This document shows positions 63,326-64,000 of a stretch of 64,000 bases of DNA, piece after piece. The notes beneath the pieces are model-generated. The model was not told the DNA's origin, ran no database searches, and worked only from the letters and a program-made list of their open reading frames with translations. Origin of the DNA: Chryseobacterium nakagawai (lineage in GTDB: Bacteria > Bacteroidota > Bacteroidia > Flavobacteriales > Weeksellaceae); the NCBI RefSeq assembly GCF_900637665.1, contig NZ_LR134386.1:2038501-2102500 (forward strand). The letters are read 5' to 3'. Within the stretch, counting starts at the first letter, position 1; each line of letters opens with the position of its first letter. The position numbers and the translations under genes are program-made.

Positions 63326-63877
63326 ATGCTTTATACAATCATCAAAGCGCTGCACATCATTTTTATGGTAAGTTATTTTGCGGGAATTTTTTATCTCGTA
63401 AGACTTTTTGTTTACTATAAGGATACCGATGAATTTCCTGAAGAAAAAAAGAAAATTCTGAGGGAGCAGTATACATTTATGGCCAGAAGGCTATGGAATA
63501 TTATCACCGTACCTGCCGGAGTCATTATGGCAGTATGCGGATTGGTTATGATCTTTAAAAATCCGGGACTGATGAAAATGGGATGGTTTCATTTAAAGCT
63601 GACCTTCCTGATCGGGCTTGCCGTCTACCACTACTGGTGCTGGAAAAAAGTGTTGAAACTGAAAGCGTTGAACGGAAATACATTGGAAACAGCGAACATC
63701 AAGTTAAGACAGGCTAACGAAATTGCTACTTTTATTTTATTCTTGGTGGTGTTTACTGTAATCCTGAAATCGATGGCAATTGAATACTGGTGGCAATTAA
63801 TTGCAGGATTTTTCGTTCTTGTATTTCTGATTATGATGACCGTAAAACTTGTTAATAAGAATAAAAAAAACAAATAA
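63326..63877 (+). CDS. hemJ: protoporphyrinogen IX oxidase HemJ (CopD-like)
   Basis: A 183-residue membrane protein with four or five transmembrane helices. IIKALHIIFMVSYFAGIFYLVRLFVYY contains the conserved heme-ligand His of HemJ; MGWFHLKLTFLIGLAVYHYWCW contains the second conserved region (HLK). It oxidises protoporphyrinogen IX to protoporphyrin IX in heme synthesis and replaces HemG/HemY in many bacteria. The basic Lys/Asn tail is common in this group. Confidence 0.85.
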   Translation: MLYTIIKALHIIFMVSYFAGIFYLVRLFVYYKDTDEFPEEKKKILREQYTFMARRLWNIITVPAGVIMAVCGLVMIFKNPGLMKMGWFHLKLTFLIGLAVYHYWCWKKVLKLKALNGNTLETANIKLRQANEIATFILFLVVFTVILKSMAIEYWWQLIAGFFVLVFLIMMTVKLVNKNKKNK

Positions 63878-63941
63878 TTGTTGAAGTGAAAGAATAAGTG
63901 TGTCTTACGCTTTTTTACTTTTTACATTTTACTAAAAAACT

Positions 63942-64000
63942 ATGATTGCAATTTTAAAGAAAGAACTTTGGAGTTACTTTGGAAACTGGAGCGCATGGGT
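63942..64000 (+). CDS. gldF: gliding-motility ABC permease GldF, 3'-truncated by window edge
   Basis: Only 19 codons are visible: MIAILKKELWSYFGNWSAW. The start fits GldF of Chryseobacterium-type bacteria, where the first residues precede a membrane helix. GldF with GldA and GldG forms an ABC transporter linked to gliding and T9SS in some Bacteroidetes. The assignment rests on these residues alone. Confidence 0.6.
   Translation, partial: MIAILKKELWSYFGNWSAW

Overview
The window is a stretch of chromosome from a flavobacterium, most likely Chryseobacterium or a close relative. The DNA is AT-rich. Promoters are of the Bacteroidetes type (TTG about 20 nt upstream of TAnnTTTG), and start codons lack Shine-Dalgarno sequences. 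Several secreted proteins end in type IX secretion (T9SS) sorting domains, and the right edge carries the first codons of a probable gldF. The genus is inferred from recognised protein families, not from a marker-gene comparison. I see no rRNA, tRNA, CRISPR array, prophage or complete insertion sequence.

Left part (1-14900): a truncated metallo-beta-lactamase-fold gene, a secreted Ntn hydrolase, rpsA, a T9SS VWA protein, two paralogous T9SS M36 metalloproteases flanking a BatD-like lipoprotein gene, a DMT permease and a secreted alpha/beta hydrolase. From 15045 to 22351 a tight eight-gene run on the plus strand begins with an unknown protein, a DUF4280 (PAAR-like) protein and a 912-residue protein of unknown fold. 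It continues with a lipoprotein, a soluble unknown, a polytopic membrane protein, a decayed DUF3592 copy and an intact DUF3592 gene. This resembles a type VI secretion (subtype iii) effector-immunity island and is the best candidate for an undescribed system here.

Middle (22348-39452): a Bcr/CflA-type MFS pump divergent from an AraC regulator, an SRPBCC protein, rplS, a T9SS metallophosphoesterase with three repeated C-terminal domains, and a YwqK/MORN-like repeat protein. The two CoA-transferase subunit genes are separated by an opposing ABC exporter. A DUF4197 protein and a GH20 hexosaminidase follow.

Sulfur module (38826-42993): a Crp/Fnr regulator, a TauE/SafE permease, an MBL-rhodanese fusion and two YeeE-type permeases. 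Two promoters in the module share a GTAAC-AAAA-GTARC site at identical spacing from the -7 element, which suggests direct control by the adjacent regulator.

Right part (43059-64000): a YiaW/HlyD/TolC-type export operon with its own Crp-like neighbour, a Tat-exported glycosylasparaginase, cutC, a decayed and an intact GxxExxY gene in a ~319-bp tandem duplication, a GH2 beta-mannosidase, an AEC and a TauE permease, priA, dacB, a T9SS M1 aminopeptidase, a JmjC/cupin-like protein, kbl, hemJ and the 5' end of gldF. Intergenic spaces hold several families of dispersed, often palindromic repeats. Together the genes suggest a bacterium that degrades proteins and glycans (M36, M1, GH20, GH2, glycosylasparaginase) using T9SS-exported and periplasmic enzymes.
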